This document shows positions 45,001 through 53,514 of a DNA stretch of 64,000 nt, piece after piece. The notes below the pieces were generated by a model, which did not search any database, was not told the origin of the DNA, and was given only the letters and a program-made list of their open reading frames with translations. Source of the DNA: Bradyrhizobium sp. AUGA SZCCT0283 (GTDB lineage Bacteria > Pseudomonadota > Alphaproteobacteria > Rhizobiales > Xanthobacteraceae); assembly GCF_018130385.1 (NCBI RefSeq), contig NZ_JAFCLU010000009.1, positions 1-64,000 of the forward strand, written 5' to 3'. Each line of letters begins with the position of its first letter. The first letter of the stretch is position 1. The position numbers were made by a program, and so were the translations under genes.

Positions 45001-45420
45001 CGCGGCTGCCATGATGACCGCTTCGAGCGCGAAGAAGATGAAGGTGAAGGAGGCGTAGATCAGCGAGGTGATGGTGGAGCCGATATAGCCGAAGCCGGCG
45101 CCGCGGGTCAGCAGGTCGATATCGATGCCGCATTTGGCGGCATGGTAGGCAATCGGCAGGCCGCAAAAGAAAATGATGACGCTGACGACGAGGATGGCGG
45201 CGGTGGCGTTGGCTGCGCCGTAATTCAGCGTAATCGTGCCGCCGATCGCTTCCAGCGCCAGAAAAGAGATGGCGCCGAGGGCGGTATTGGCGACGCGGGC
45301 GGCCGACCAGCGCCGGGCGCTTTTGGCGGTGAAGCGCAGCGCATAGTCTTCCAGGGTCTGGTTCGCAACCCACTGATTATATTGGCGCCTGACGCGGTCG
45401 ATCCGCTGCCGCCCTGCCAC
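42049..45420 (-). CDS. Hybrid histidine kinase with NCS1 permease-like N-terminal domain
   Basis: A 1123-residue protein in five parts. Residues 1-480 look like an NCS1 nucleobase:cation symporter with about 12 membrane segments (NTALGAISFLALEAIGG; RGAGFGYIGSTITSLI). Residues 499-536 hold nine cysteines (QCCIC...ASC...CSLCC...RC...LC), a probable zinc module. Two more membrane segments lie near 570-625. A HisKA domain follows with phospho-His682 (GLSHELRSPLNAISGY), HATPase (DTGPGIQADD; GTGLGLTISR), then a receiver with phospho-Asp968 (LLLD-like LFLLDISMAG). I chose the GTG start at 45418-45420, with AGGAG seven bases upstream. It lies divergent to the amide operon, so transport-coupled sensing of an amide or urea is the likely role. 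Confidence 0.9.
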   Translation of the reverse strand: MAGRQRIDRVRRQYNQWVANQTLEDYALRFTAKSARRWSAARVANTALGAISFLALEAIGGTITLNYGAANATAAILVVSVIIFFCGLPIAYHAAKCGIDIDLLTRGAGFGYIGSTITSLIYASFTFIFFALEAVIMAAALEMCFGIPRPLGYLISAVVIIPLVTYGITLISRFQLWTQPLWVVLHILPFVAIAWANPHSFTEWRKFAGEHGDASGHLDLLLFGTAASVVFSLVAQIGEQVDFLRFLPRDRRTSRTSWWIALLGAGPGWIIFGALKLLVGSFLAYFALSHGVANEQAADPAHMYLEAFRYVLSQPDLALALTGTFVILSQVKINVTNAYAGSIAWSNFFSRLTHSHPGRVVWLVFNVMVALLLMEIGVYKALEQTLALYSNVAIAWVGALVADLVINKPLRLRPQHIEFKRAHLYDINPVGVGAMTIATLVSISAFYGLFGPTAKALSAFVALAVAFIAAPLIAWATDGKYYIARKPKRSWQNLEAIQCCICEHSFEPEDMASCPAYAGPICSLCCSLDARCHDLCKPHARIGAQVSETLGKMLPETIYARINSQFGHYLGVFAVSAGLVGLTLGLIYLQTSATVAVDNLLLSDVLWKVFFALTIIIGVVAWLFVLAQQSRRAAEAETRRQTALLIQEIDAHKRTDAELQRAKEVAESANLAKSRYVVGLSHELRSPLNAISGYAQLLEQDSSLTTKPRDQVRVVRRSADHLSGLIDGILDISKIEAGRLYLSRDEVRLSEFLDQLVGMFRVQAAAKGIDFVFRRPSVLPLVVYADEKRLRQVLINLLSNALKFTQTGSVQFVVHYRSPVAEFEVIDTGPGIQADDLERIFAPFERGALGVSQPQTGTGLGLTISRLLAGVMGGDIRVTSEVGTGSTFRVKILLSEVTNPTRIAPIEAPIFGYHGPRKTILITDDDPTHRDLLREVLAPLGFILLSAPDGPGCLALAQHCRPDLFLLDISMAGMDGWTVAETLRASGHHQARILMVSASALEAHGAPLAQPFHDGYLMKPIDIPKLVETIRQLLRIEWQYEAEQIPQPRWKPETGSRPPVKYVEELIGLGQLGYIRAIQVKLDEIGIDYPEHADFVSQMRALIDRFDLDQYMATLKTLHSYDH

Positions 45421-45524
45421 TGTGATGCTCCTGCCCAGTTCAACCGACCCCTGCGTAGCCAGCAAACCCCGTACCAAAATCTACGTCGCTATTTTGCGGT
45501 GCAATATACGCAATCCCACGTATC

Positions 45525-45537
45525 TGTGCAGTGCACA
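45525..45537. promoter_or_regulatory. Perfect 13-base palindrome in the kinase/urtA divergent promoter region
   Basis: TGTGCA-G-TGCACA, 57 bases before the urtA ATG and 104 bases before the kinase start. A TTGCG...CGCAA inverted repeat (45494-45513) lies beside it. Both are candidate sites for the LuxR-type regulator. No sigma-54 promoter pattern was recognised. Confidence 0.4.
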
Positions 45538-45594
45538 AATCCAGGCAATCCTCGCCTGACCAATAAGCGTTCTCGAACCAAAAATGGGGTGCTC

Positions 45595-46854
45595 ATGTCA
45601 GACGAACCAAACAAGGGCCTGCAGTCGCCACTTCGCCGCAAACTGCTGATGGGCGCGGCAGCACTGCCGCTCATTTCGATGCTTCCCCGGCCCTCGTTCG
45701 GAGCCGGTCCCGCCACCGCTACGGTCAACACCACCGGGCTAGCGGTCACCGATACGGAAGTCACGGTCGGCATCCTGCACTCCGCCACCGGAACGATGGC
45801 GATTTCGGAAACCGGTTCGATCCAGGCTGAAAAGCTGGCGATCGAACAGATCAACGCCGCCGGCGGCGTGCTCGGACGCAAGATCAAGTTCATCCAGGAA
45901 GACGGCGCCAGCGACTGGCCGACATTTGCGGAAAAGGCCAAGAAGCTTCTCGTCAACGACAAGGTCGCGGCGATCATGGGCTGCTGGACCTCGGCATCCC
46001 GCAAGGCCGTGCTGCCGGTCATGGAGCAGTACAACGGCATGCTCTACTACCCGACCTTCTATGAAGGTCTCGAGCAGTCCAAGAACGTCATCTATACCGG
46101 CCAGGAGGCGACCCAGCAGATTCTCGCCGGGTTGAACTGGATCGCCAAGGAGAAGGGCGCCAAATCGTTCTTCTTTATCGGTTCGGATTACATCTGGCCG
46201 CGCACCTCGAACAAGATCGCGCGCAAGCACGTCGAGAACGTGCTGAAGGGCAAGGTCGTCGGCGAGGAATATTACGCGCTCGGCAGCACCCAGTTCAATT
46301 CGGTCATCAACAAGATCAAGCTGACCAAGCCCGACGTGATTTTCACCGACGTGGTCGGCGGTTCGAACGTCGCCTTCTACAAGCAGCTGAAGGCGGCCGG
46401 CGTCGACCTTTCGAAGCAGGCGCTGCTGACGATCTCGGTGACCGAAGACGAAATCGACGGCATCGGCGGCGAAAACATCGCAGGTGCCTATGCCTGCATG
46501 AAGTACTTCCAGTCGCTCGACAACGCCAACAACAAGGCGTTCGTCGCCGATTTCAAGAAGATGTGGGGCGAGAAGACCGTGATCGGCGACGTGACGCAGG
46601 CCGCCTATCTCGGCCCGTGGCTGTGGAAGTTGACCGTCGAGAAGGCCGGAAGCTTCGACGTCGACAAGATCGCGGCGGCCTCGCCCGGCGTCGAATTCAA
46701 GGGCGCGCCCGAAGGCTACGTGCGCATCCACGAAAACCATCACCTCTGGTCGAAGACCCGCGTCGGCAAGGCCAAACTCGACGGCCAGTTCGAACTGATC
46801 TTCGAGACCGCCGATCTGGTCGAGCCCGATCCGTTCCCGAAGGGCTACCAGTAA
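45595..46854 (+). CDS. urtA: Urea/amide ABC transporter substrate-binding protein (UrtA type)
   Basis: A 419-residue periplasmic-binding protein with a twin-Arg-like signal (LRRKLLMGAAALPLISMLPRPSFGA). The mature part has the UrtA/FmdD signatures VGILHSATGTMAISE, GGVLGRKIKFIQEDGASDWP and GCWTSASRKAVLPV. UrtA binds urea; FmdD of Methylophilus binds short amides. The formamidase and amidase downstream favour amides here. ATG 45595 is used. It is the first gene of the importer operon and is followed by a strong hairpin. Confidence 0.93.
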   Translation: MSDEPNKGLQSPLRRKLLMGAAALPLISMLPRPSFGAGPATATVNTTGLAVTDTEVTVGILHSATGTMAISETGSIQAEKLAIEQINAAGGVLGRKIKFIQEDGASDWPTFAEKAKKLLVNDKVAAIMGCWTSASRKAVLPVMEQYNGMLYYPTFYEGLEQSKNVIYTGQEATQQILAGLNWIAKEKGAKSFFFIGSDYIWPRTSNKIARKHVENVLKGKVVGEEYYALGSTQFNSVINKIKLTKPDVIFTDVVGGSNVAFYKQLKAAGVDLSKQALLTISVTEDEIDGIGGENIAGAYACMKYFQSLDNANNKAFVADFKKMWGEKTVIGDVTQAAYLGPWLWKLTVEKAGSFDVDKIAAASPGVEFKGAPEGYVRIHENHHLWSKTRVGKAKLDGQFELIFETADLVEPDPFPKGYQ

Positions 46855-46926
46855 GCGCGGCCGATCTCCCCCAATCTCTCCCGGGCAACCGCTCCCTGGC
46901 GTGGACCGTCAATCCGCGCTCACGAC

Positions 46927-46956
46927 CCCGCGTCGCGAATTTTCTCGCGACGCGGG
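46927..46956. terminator. 12-bp hairpin between urtA and urtB (attenuator or mRNA stabiliser)
   Basis: CCCGCGTCGCGA - ATTTTC - TCGCGACGCGGG, a perfect 12-base-pair stem with a six-base loop and no T-run. It would keep urtA mRNA high relative to the permease genes, as is common after binding-protein genes. Confidence 0.7.
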
Positions 46957-46983
46957 ACCCTTTCCCTCGACGGAGAAACATCG

Positions 46984-47910
46984 ATGTTCGGCGAATATTC
47001 GATTGGCGATCTGGGCTCCATCTTCGTCATGCAGGGCTTTGCAGGCCTGATCCTGTTTTCCGTCTACGTGCTGATGGCGCTCGGTCTTGCGATCATCTTC
47101 GGCCAGATGGGCGTCATCAACATGGCGCATGGCGAGTTCATGATCCTGGGGGCCTATGTCACCTGGATGACGTCGAACACGTTCCAGCATTATTTGCCTT
47201 CACTGTTCTCCGGATACTTCTTCCTGGCGATGCTGCTGGCGTTTCTGGCATCGGGCGCGCTCGGGATGCTGGTCGAATGGGCGCTGATCCGTCATCTCTA
47301 CAAGCGTCCGCTCGATACGCTGCTCGCCACCTGGGGCCTGAGCCTGATCCTCCAGCAGACCTATCGTTCGGTGTTCGGCCCACGCGAGGTCGGCGTCGAA
47401 CTGCCGCAATGGATGCTGGGGTCGCTCAAGGTGACCGACAGCATCGAGGTCCCGATCAACGGCGTCTTCGTGATGGGCCTGACCGTGCTGATCACCATCG
47501 TGGTCGCTTACGTCCTGTACAAATCTCGCTGGGGCCGCCAGGTCCGCGCCGTGGTGCAGAACCGCATCATGGCCGGCGCTGTCGGCATCAATACCGAGAA
47601 GGTCGACCGCTACACCTTCGGACTCGGCTGTGGCATCGCCGGCATCGCCGGAAGCGCCTTCACCATGATCGGCTCGACCGGGCCGACATCGGGCCAGCTC
47701 TACATCGTGGATACCTTCCTGGTCGTCGTGTTCGGCGGCGCTGCCAGCCTGCTCGGCACCATCGCTTCCGCCTTCTCGATCTCGCAGACCCAGTCGACGC
47801 TGGAATTCTTCATGTCGGGTTCGATGGCCAAGGTGCTCACGCTGCTCGCTGTGGTCGGAATCCTGATGCTGCGGCCGCAAGGCTTGTTCGCCCTCAAAGT
47901 CCGCAAATAA
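46984..47910 (+). CDS. urtB: Urea/amide ABC transporter permease (UrtB type)
   Basis: A 308-residue branched-chain-type permease (LivH family) with about eight membrane segments; the signatures LGLAIIFGQMGVINMAHGEFMILGAY and the late GSTGPTSGQLYIVDTFLVVVFGG are UrtB-like. GGAG precedes the ATG. It forms the translocation channel with UrtC. The protein is of the short type, lacking the extra N-terminal region found in some UrtB proteins. Confidence 0.93.
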   Translation: MFGEYSIGDLGSIFVMQGFAGLILFSVYVLMALGLAIIFGQMGVINMAHGEFMILGAYVTWMTSNTFQHYLPSLFSGYFFLAMLLAFLASGALGMLVEWALIRHLYKRPLDTLLATWGLSLILQQTYRSVFGPREVGVELPQWMLGSLKVTDSIEVPINGVFVMGLTVLITIVVAYVLYKSRWGRQVRAVVQNRIMAGAVGINTEKVDRYTFGLGCGIAGIAGSAFTMIGSTGPTSGQLYIVDTFLVVVFGGAASLLGTIASAFSISQTQSTLEFFMSGSMAKVLTLLAVVGILMLRPQGLFALKVRK

Positions 47911-47928
47911 CAAAAAGCAGGTACGGTC

Positions 47929-49074
47929 ATGATCATCACCTCACGCTTCTTCAATCGATCCGAGCTCATCGGCTTCATTGCGCTGGCCGCGGTCCTGTTC
48001 GTGATCCTGCCGCTCTCGCTGGATGTGTTCCGCCTCAACCTGGTCGCGAAATATCTGACCTACGCCTTTGTCGCGATCGGGCTTGTGCTGTGCTGGGGCT
48101 ATGGCGGCATTCTAAGCCTGGGGCAGGGAGTGTTCTTCGGCCTCGGCGGCTACTGCATGGCGATGTTCCTCAAGCTGGAAGCCTCCAGCGTCGAGAACAC
48201 CAAGATCCAGTCCACGCCCGGCATTCCGGATTTCATGGACTGGAACCAGATCACCTCGCTGCCTTTGTTCTGGCAGCCATTCCACAGCCTCACCTTTACC
48301 ATCGCCGCAATCATCCTGGTGCCCGGCCTGTTCGCCCTGATTATCGGCACGGCGATGTTCAAGCGTCGCGTCGGCGGCACCTATTTCGCGATCATCACCC
48401 AGGCCGTCGCCGCGATCCTGACCATCCTGATCGTGGGACAGCAGGGCTATACCGGCGGCATCAACGGCATGACCGACCTGCGCACCCTCAGGGGTTGGGA
48501 CATCCGGCCGGACCATGCCAAGATCATCCTTTACTTCTTTGAAGTGTTCCTGCTGTTCGTCTGCATCGGCATCGCGCAGTTCATCCGTCTGACCAAGCTC
48601 GGCCGCATCCTGGTGGCGATGCGCGAACAGGAAGATCGCGTCCGCTTTTCCGGCTACAGCGTCGCCAACTTCAAGATCTTTGCCTTCTGCATGGCAGCGA
48701 TTTTCGCCGCGATAGGTGGCGCGATGTTCGCGCTCAATGTCGGTTTCATGTCGCCGTCCTTTGTCGGCATTGTGCCGTCGATCGAAATGGTGATCTACAC
48801 CGCCGTCGGCGGACGGATGTCGATCTTCGGTGCGGTGTGGGGCTCGTTGCTGGTCAATTTCGCCAAGACCAGCCTTTCGGAATCCTTCCCGCAGCTCTGG
48901 CTGTTCGGCCTCGGCGCGCTGTTCATCGCGGTCGTGCTGGCCTTCCCGAACGGCCTGTCGGGAATCTGGGCCGACTACGTTCAGCCGCGCATCGACCGGC
49001 TGCTGGCATCGCGCAAATCAAAGGCGGGCGCGTGGGCCGACAATTCCGTCGCCGACGGCGCACCGGCAGAGTGA
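47929..49074 (+). CDS. urtC: Urea/amide ABC transporter permease (UrtC type)
   Basis: A 381-residue LivM-family permease with about ten membrane segments. UrtC-like blocks are LVLCWGYGGILSLGQGVFFGLGGYCMAMFLKLE and TDLRTLRGWDI. It starts 18 bases after urtB and ends 7 bases before urtD. Confidence 0.93.
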   Translation: MIITSRFFNRSELIGFIALAAVLFVILPLSLDVFRLNLVAKYLTYAFVAIGLVLCWGYGGILSLGQGVFFGLGGYCMAMFLKLEASSVENTKIQSTPGIPDFMDWNQITSLPLFWQPFHSLTFTIAAIILVPGLFALIIGTAMFKRRVGGTYFAIITQAVAAILTILIVGQQGYTGGINGMTDLRTLRGWDIRPDHAKIILYFFEVFLLFVCIGIAQFIRLTKLGRILVAMREQEDRVRFSGYSVANFKIFAFCMAAIFAAIGGAMFALNVGFMSPSFVGIVPSIEMVIYTAVGGRMSIFGAVWGSLLVNFAKTSLSESFPQLWLFGLGALFIAVVLAFPNGLSGIWADYVQPRIDRLLASRKSKAGAWADNSVADGAPAE

Positions 49075-49081
49075 GGCAAGC

Positions 49082-49837
<756 letters not shown>

Positions 49838-49884
49838 CGCATGATCCCGGAAAGTGGCTTCCGGTTTCCGGACAAGATCCTGCG
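49838..49884. repeat. Intergenic palindromic element between urtD and urtE
   Basis: CGCATGATC-CCGGAAA...TTTCCGG-ACAA-GATCCTGCG forms a nested stem with one mismatch. This is the pattern of a dispersed extragenic palindrome that I know from Bradyrhizobium and relatives. It sits directly after the urtD stop and may modulate mRNA decay. Confidence 0.6.
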
Positions 49885-49905
49885 TAACGAATAAGGAGCG
49901 CGTCG

Positions 49906-50595
49906 ATGCTGGCTATTTCGGATCTACACGTGGCCTACGGCCAGAGCGAGGTGCTGCACGGCCTCAACGTTTCGGTCGCGCCCAACGAGATCGTTGCGAT
50001 CATGGGCCGCAACGGCATGGGCAAGACGACGCTGATGAAGTCGCTGATGGGCATCCTGCCGACCAAGAGCGGCTCTGTCAGCATGGACGGCGCCGAGCTC
50101 AGCGCGCTGCCGAGCTACGAGCGCGTCGCCAGGGGCCTCGCCTACGTTCCGCAGGGCCGCATGATTTTTTCCACCATGACGGTGAAGGAGAATATCGAGA
50201 CCGGCCTTGTGGTGTCGGGCGGGTCCGAGGTGCCTGAAGACATCTACGAGCTGTTTCCGGTGCTGCTGGAAATGAAAGGACGGCGCGGCGGCAATCTGTC
50301 GGGCGGTCAGCAGCAGCAATTGGCGATCGCGCGTGCGCTCGCCACCAAGCCGAAAGTGCTGCTGCTGGACGAGCCGACCGAGGGCATCCAGCCGTCGATC
50401 ATCAAGGACATGGCGCGGACCTTGAAGCGGATTCGCGACGAGCGCGGCCTGTCGATCGTCGTCTCCGAACAGGTCTTGAGCTTCGCGCTCGATATCGCCG
50501 ACCGCGTGCTCGTCATCGAGAACGGCGAGATCGTCCGCGATGACCCGCGCGACAGCGTCGATGCCGCGCAAGTCTCGAAATATCTGTCCGTCTGA
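49906..50595 (+). CDS. urtE: Urea/amide ABC transporter ATP-binding protein (UrtE type)
   Basis: A 229-residue LivF-type ATPase. Walker A GRNGMGKTT, signature LSGGQQQQ, Walker B VLLLDEPTEGIQPS; the GIQPSI block is UrtE-like. It completes the five-gene importer. The formamidase gene follows after 36 bases. Confidence 0.94.
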   Translation: MLAISDLHVAYGQSEVLHGLNVSVAPNEIVAIMGRNGMGKTTLMKSLMGILPTKSGSVSMDGAELSALPSYERVARGLAYVPQGRMIFSTMTVKENIETGLVVSGGSEVPEDIYELFPVLLEMKGRRGGNLSGGQQQQLAIARALATKPKVLLLDEPTEGIQPSIIKDMARTLKRIRDERGLSIVVSEQVLSFALDIADRVLVIENGEIVRDDPRDSVDAAQVSKYLSV

Positions 50596-50631
50596 AAACC
50601 CAACCCATCTGTCTAAAAAGGGGAGCTATCG

Positions 50632-51861
50632 ATGCCAGAGACACTGATCAAGGTCGATCTTTCGAAGTCGGCCTACGACAACGACATGATCCACAATCGG
50701 TGGCATCCCGACATCCCGATGGTTTCGTGGGTCAACCCGGGCGACGATTTCATCATCGAGACCTATGACTGGACCGGCGGCTTCATCAAGAACAATGATT
50801 CCGCCGATGACGTGCGCGATATCGATCTCTCGATCGTGCATTTCCTGTCCGGCCCGATCGGCGTCAAGGGCGCCGAGCCCGGCGATCTGCTCGTGGTCGA
50901 TCTGCTCGACGTCGGTCCGCTGAAGGAAAGCCTCTGGGGCTTCAACGGCTTCTTCTCCAAGCAGAACGGCGGCGGTTTCCTGACCGATCACTTTCCGCTG
51001 GCGCAGAAATCGATCTGGGACATCAAGGGACTCTACACCTCGTCGCGCCACGTGCCCGGCGTGAATTTTGCCGGCCTGATCCATCCCGGCCTGATCGGCT
51101 GTCTGCCCGATCCGAAACTGCTGGCGACCTGGAACGAGCGCGAAACCGCGCTGATCGCAACCAATCCGACCCGTGTCCCGGGCCTTGCCAATCCGCCGTT
51201 CGCCGCGACCGCGCATGCCGGCCGCGCCAAGGGCGACGCCAAGGCCAAGGTCGGCGCGGAAGGCGCCCGCACCGTGCCGCCGCGCGAGCATGGCGGCAAT
51301 TGCGACATCAAGGACCTGTCGCGCGGCTCAAAAATCTTCTTCCCGGTCTATGTGCCGGGCGGCGGGCTCTCGATGGGCGACCTGCATTTCAGCCAGGGCG
51401 ACGGCGAGATCACCTTCTGCGGTGCGATCGAAATGGCCGGCTGGCTGCATCTCAAGGTCGACATCATCAAGGACGGGGTGGCGAAGTACGGCATCAAGAA
51501 TCCCGTATTCAAGCCGTCGCCGATCACGCCGAACTACAAGGACTATCTGATCTTCGAAGGCATCTCGGTCGACGAGGCCGGCAAGCAGCATTATCTCGAC
51601 GTCCACATCGCCTACCGCCAGGCCTGTTTGAACGCGATCGAATATCTGAAGAAGTTCGGCTATTCCGGCGCGCAGGCCTATTCGATCCTCGGCACCGCGC
51701 CGTGCCAGGGTCATATCTCGGGCGTGGTCGACGTGCCCAATGCCTGCGCCACGCTGTGGCTGCCGACGGAGATTTTCGACTTCGACATCATGCCGTCGTC
51801 GGCCGGTCCGATCAAACACATCACGGGCGATATCCAGATGCCGATCTCGCCGGACAAGTGA
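50632..51861 (+). CDS. fmdA: Formamidase/acetamidase (FmdA family)
   Basis: A 409-residue enzyme of the FmdA_AmdA family, which hydrolyses formamide or acetamide to ammonia and the acid. The length agrees with Methylophilus FmdA (about 407). Family blocks are VSWVNPGDDFIIETYDWTGG, GGNCDIKDLSRGSKIFFPVYVPGGGLSMGDLHFSQGDGE (split here only to name it: metal-binding His and Asp) and ILGTAPCQGHISGVVDVPNACATLWLP. It follows urtE and is followed by fmdB and amiE. It gives the importer its likely substrate class. Confidence 0.95.
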   Translation: MPETLIKVDLSKSAYDNDMIHNRWHPDIPMVSWVNPGDDFIIETYDWTGGFIKNNDSADDVRDIDLSIVHFLSGPIGVKGAEPGDLLVVDLLDVGPLKESLWGFNGFFSKQNGGGFLTDHFPLAQKSIWDIKGLYTSSRHVPGVNFAGLIHPGLIGCLPDPKLLATWNERETALIATNPTRVPGLANPPFAATAHAGRAKGDAKAKVGAEGARTVPPREHGGNCDIKDLSRGSKIFFPVYVPGGGLSMGDLHFSQGDGEITFCGAIEMAGWLHLKVDIIKDGVAKYGIKNPVFKPSPITPNYKDYLIFEGISVDEAGKQHYLDVHIAYRQACLNAIEYLKKFGYSGAQAYSILGTAPCQGHISGVVDVPNACATLWLPTEIFDFDIMPSSAGPIKHITGDIQMPISPDK

Positions 51862-51953
51862 TCCCTGCGCGAGAAGGATGCGGGACGGCTTTGGTGTGCC
51901 GGCCGCCCCGCATCCGCTGTCGTGCTCTTCCAACCATCGCGCGAGAAAGCCAG

Positions 51954-52295
51954 ATGCCCGTCTACGAATATCTCTGCAACGATTGCGGCCCGTTCACCGA
52001 CATGCGGCCGATGGCCGAATGCGACGAACCGCAGGACTGCCCGCGCTGTGAGACTATATCGCCGCGCGTGATCCTGACCGCGCCGGCGTTTTTCTGCATG
52101 CCGTCAGACAAGCGGAAAGCCATCGCCACCAACGAGCGCAGCGCCCACGCGCCGAAGACGCTTGGTGAATACAAGGCCTCGCACGGCCCCGGCTGCGGCT
52201 GCTGTTCATCCAAGAAGCCGGCGCGGCTGGTGACCAGGACGAAGGGCGGCGCCAAAGGCTTTCCGACCGCACGTCCATGGATGATCAGCCACTGA
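51954..52295 (+). CDS. fmdB: FmdB-type zinc-ribbon regulatory protein
   Basis: A 113-residue protein with the FmdB zinc ribbon at the N-terminus: CNDCG and CPRC supply four cysteines near residues 8-11 and 29-32 (MPVYEYLCNDCG). A second Cys cluster (GCGCCSSKKP) lies near residue 82. FmdB was named as a likely regulator of formamidase expression in Methylophilus. It sits between fmdA and amiE in one operon; ATG 51954. Confidence 0.9.
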   Translation: MPVYEYLCNDCGPFTDMRPMAECDEPQDCPRCETISPRVILTAPAFFCMPSDKRKAIATNERSAHAPKTLGEYKASHGPGCGCCSSKKPARLVTRTKGGAKGFPTARPWMISH

Positions 52296-52337
52296 AGCGC
52301 GATCCTTCAAACCCGAACCAGAACAAGAGGCGATCCA

Positions 52338-53378
52338 ATGCTCCACGGTGACATTTCCTCCAGCAACGACACAGTCGGCGTCGCCGTCGTCAATTACAAG
52401 ATGCCGCGCCTGCACACCAAGGCCGAGGTGCTCGACAACGCCCGCAAGATCGCCGACATGATCGTCGGCATGAAGCTTGGCCTGCCGGGCATGGATCTGG
52501 TGATCTTCCCGGAATATTCCACCCACGGCATCATGTACGACTCCAAGGAGATGTACGAGACCGCTTCGCAGGTCCCGGGTGCCGAGACGGAAATCTTTGC
52601 CGAAGCCTGCCGCAAGGCGAGAGTCTGGGGCGTGTTCTCGCTGACTGGCGAGCGCCACGAGGAGCATCCGCACAAGGCGCCGTACAACACCCTGATCCTG
52701 ATGAACGACAAGGGCGAGATCGTCCAGAAGTACCGCAAGATCATGCCATGGGTGCCGATCGAAGGCTGGTATCCCGGCAATTGCACCTATGTGTCCGAAG
52801 GCCCGAAGGGTCTGAAGGTCAGCCTGATCATCTGCGACGACGGCAACTTTCCGGAAATCTGGCGCGACTGCGCCATGAAGGGCGCCGAGCTGATCGTGCG
52901 CTGCCAGGGCTACATGTATCCGGCCAAGGAACAGCAGATCCTGATCTCCAAGGCGATGGCCTGGGCCAACAATGTCTATGTCGCGGTCGCCAACGCCGCC
53001 GGCTTCGACGGCGTCTATTCCTACTTTGGCCACTCCGCGATCGTCGGCTTCGATGGCCGCACCCTGGGCGAGACCGGGGAGGAAGAATACGGCATTCAAT
53101 ACGCAGGATTATCGAAGAGTCTGATCCGCGATGCGCGCCGCAACGGCCAGTCGCAGAACCATCTCTTCAAGCTGCTGCATCGCGGTTATACCGGCATGAT
53201 CAATTCCGGCGAAGGCGCGCAAGGCGTCGCGTCCTGCCCCTACGACTTCTACAAGAAGTGGATCGACGATCCCGAAGGCACGCGCGAAATGGTCGAGGCG
53301 ATGACCCGCCCGACGGTCGGGACCGACGAGTGCCCGATCGACGGCATTCCGAACGAGGCGACGGCGAGCAACTACTAG
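52338..53378 (+). CDS. amiE: Aliphatic amidase
   Basis: A 346-residue nitrilase-superfamily amidase with the same length and numbering as Pseudomonas AmiE: catalytic Glu59 (FPEYS), Lys134 (YRKIMPW) and Cys166 (IICDDGN). It hydrolyses short aliphatic amides such as acetamide and propionamide to acid and ammonia. With FmdA it gives the operon two unrelated amidases, widening the usable amide range. It is last in the operon, with a terminator-like hairpin downstream. Confidence 0.97.
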   Translation: MLHGDISSSNDTVGVAVVNYKMPRLHTKAEVLDNARKIADMIVGMKLGLPGMDLVIFPEYSTHGIMYDSKEMYETASQVPGAETEIFAEACRKARVWGVFSLTGERHEEHPHKAPYNTLILMNDKGEIVQKYRKIMPWVPIEGWYPGNCTYVSEGPKGLKVSLIICDDGNFPEIWRDCAMKGAELIVRCQGYMYPAKEQQILISKAMAWANNVYVAVANAAGFDGVYSYFGHSAIVGFDGRTLGETGEEEYGIQYAGLSKSLIRDARRNGQSQNHLFKLLHRGYTGMINSGEGAQGVASCPYDFYKKWIDDPEGTREMVEAMTRPTVGTDECPIDGIPNEATASNY

Positions 53379-53460
53379 ACCGCTGAGCCGGCGCGCCGCC
53401 GCGCGGCGGCAAGGCGTTTGCGACCTGCCGTCCGCCCGGCTCGAGAGGTGGTCGGATGAG

Positions 53461-53501
53461 AAGACATACGAGCGACGCGGCTCGCGCCGCTCGCATGTCT
53501 T
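53461..53501. terminator. Long hairpin between convergent amiE and thiolase genes
   Basis: AAGACATACGAGCG pairs with CGCTCGCATGTCTT (13 of 14) around a 13-base loop. A GC palindrome (GCCGCCGCGCGGCGGC, 53395-53410) lies nearer amiE. Either could end transcription from both sides. Confidence 0.5.
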
Positions 53502-53514
53502 TCCAATCGCCCGG

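Noticed and set aside
44770..45594. Long N-terminal extension in frame with urtA
   Set aside because: It overlaps the sensor kinase on the other strand; the UrtA signal peptide begins at ATG 45595.
45481..45594. Sigma-54 (-24/-12) promoter before urtA
   Set aside because: No TGGCAC-N5-TTGC pattern or close variant was found on either strand in this gap.
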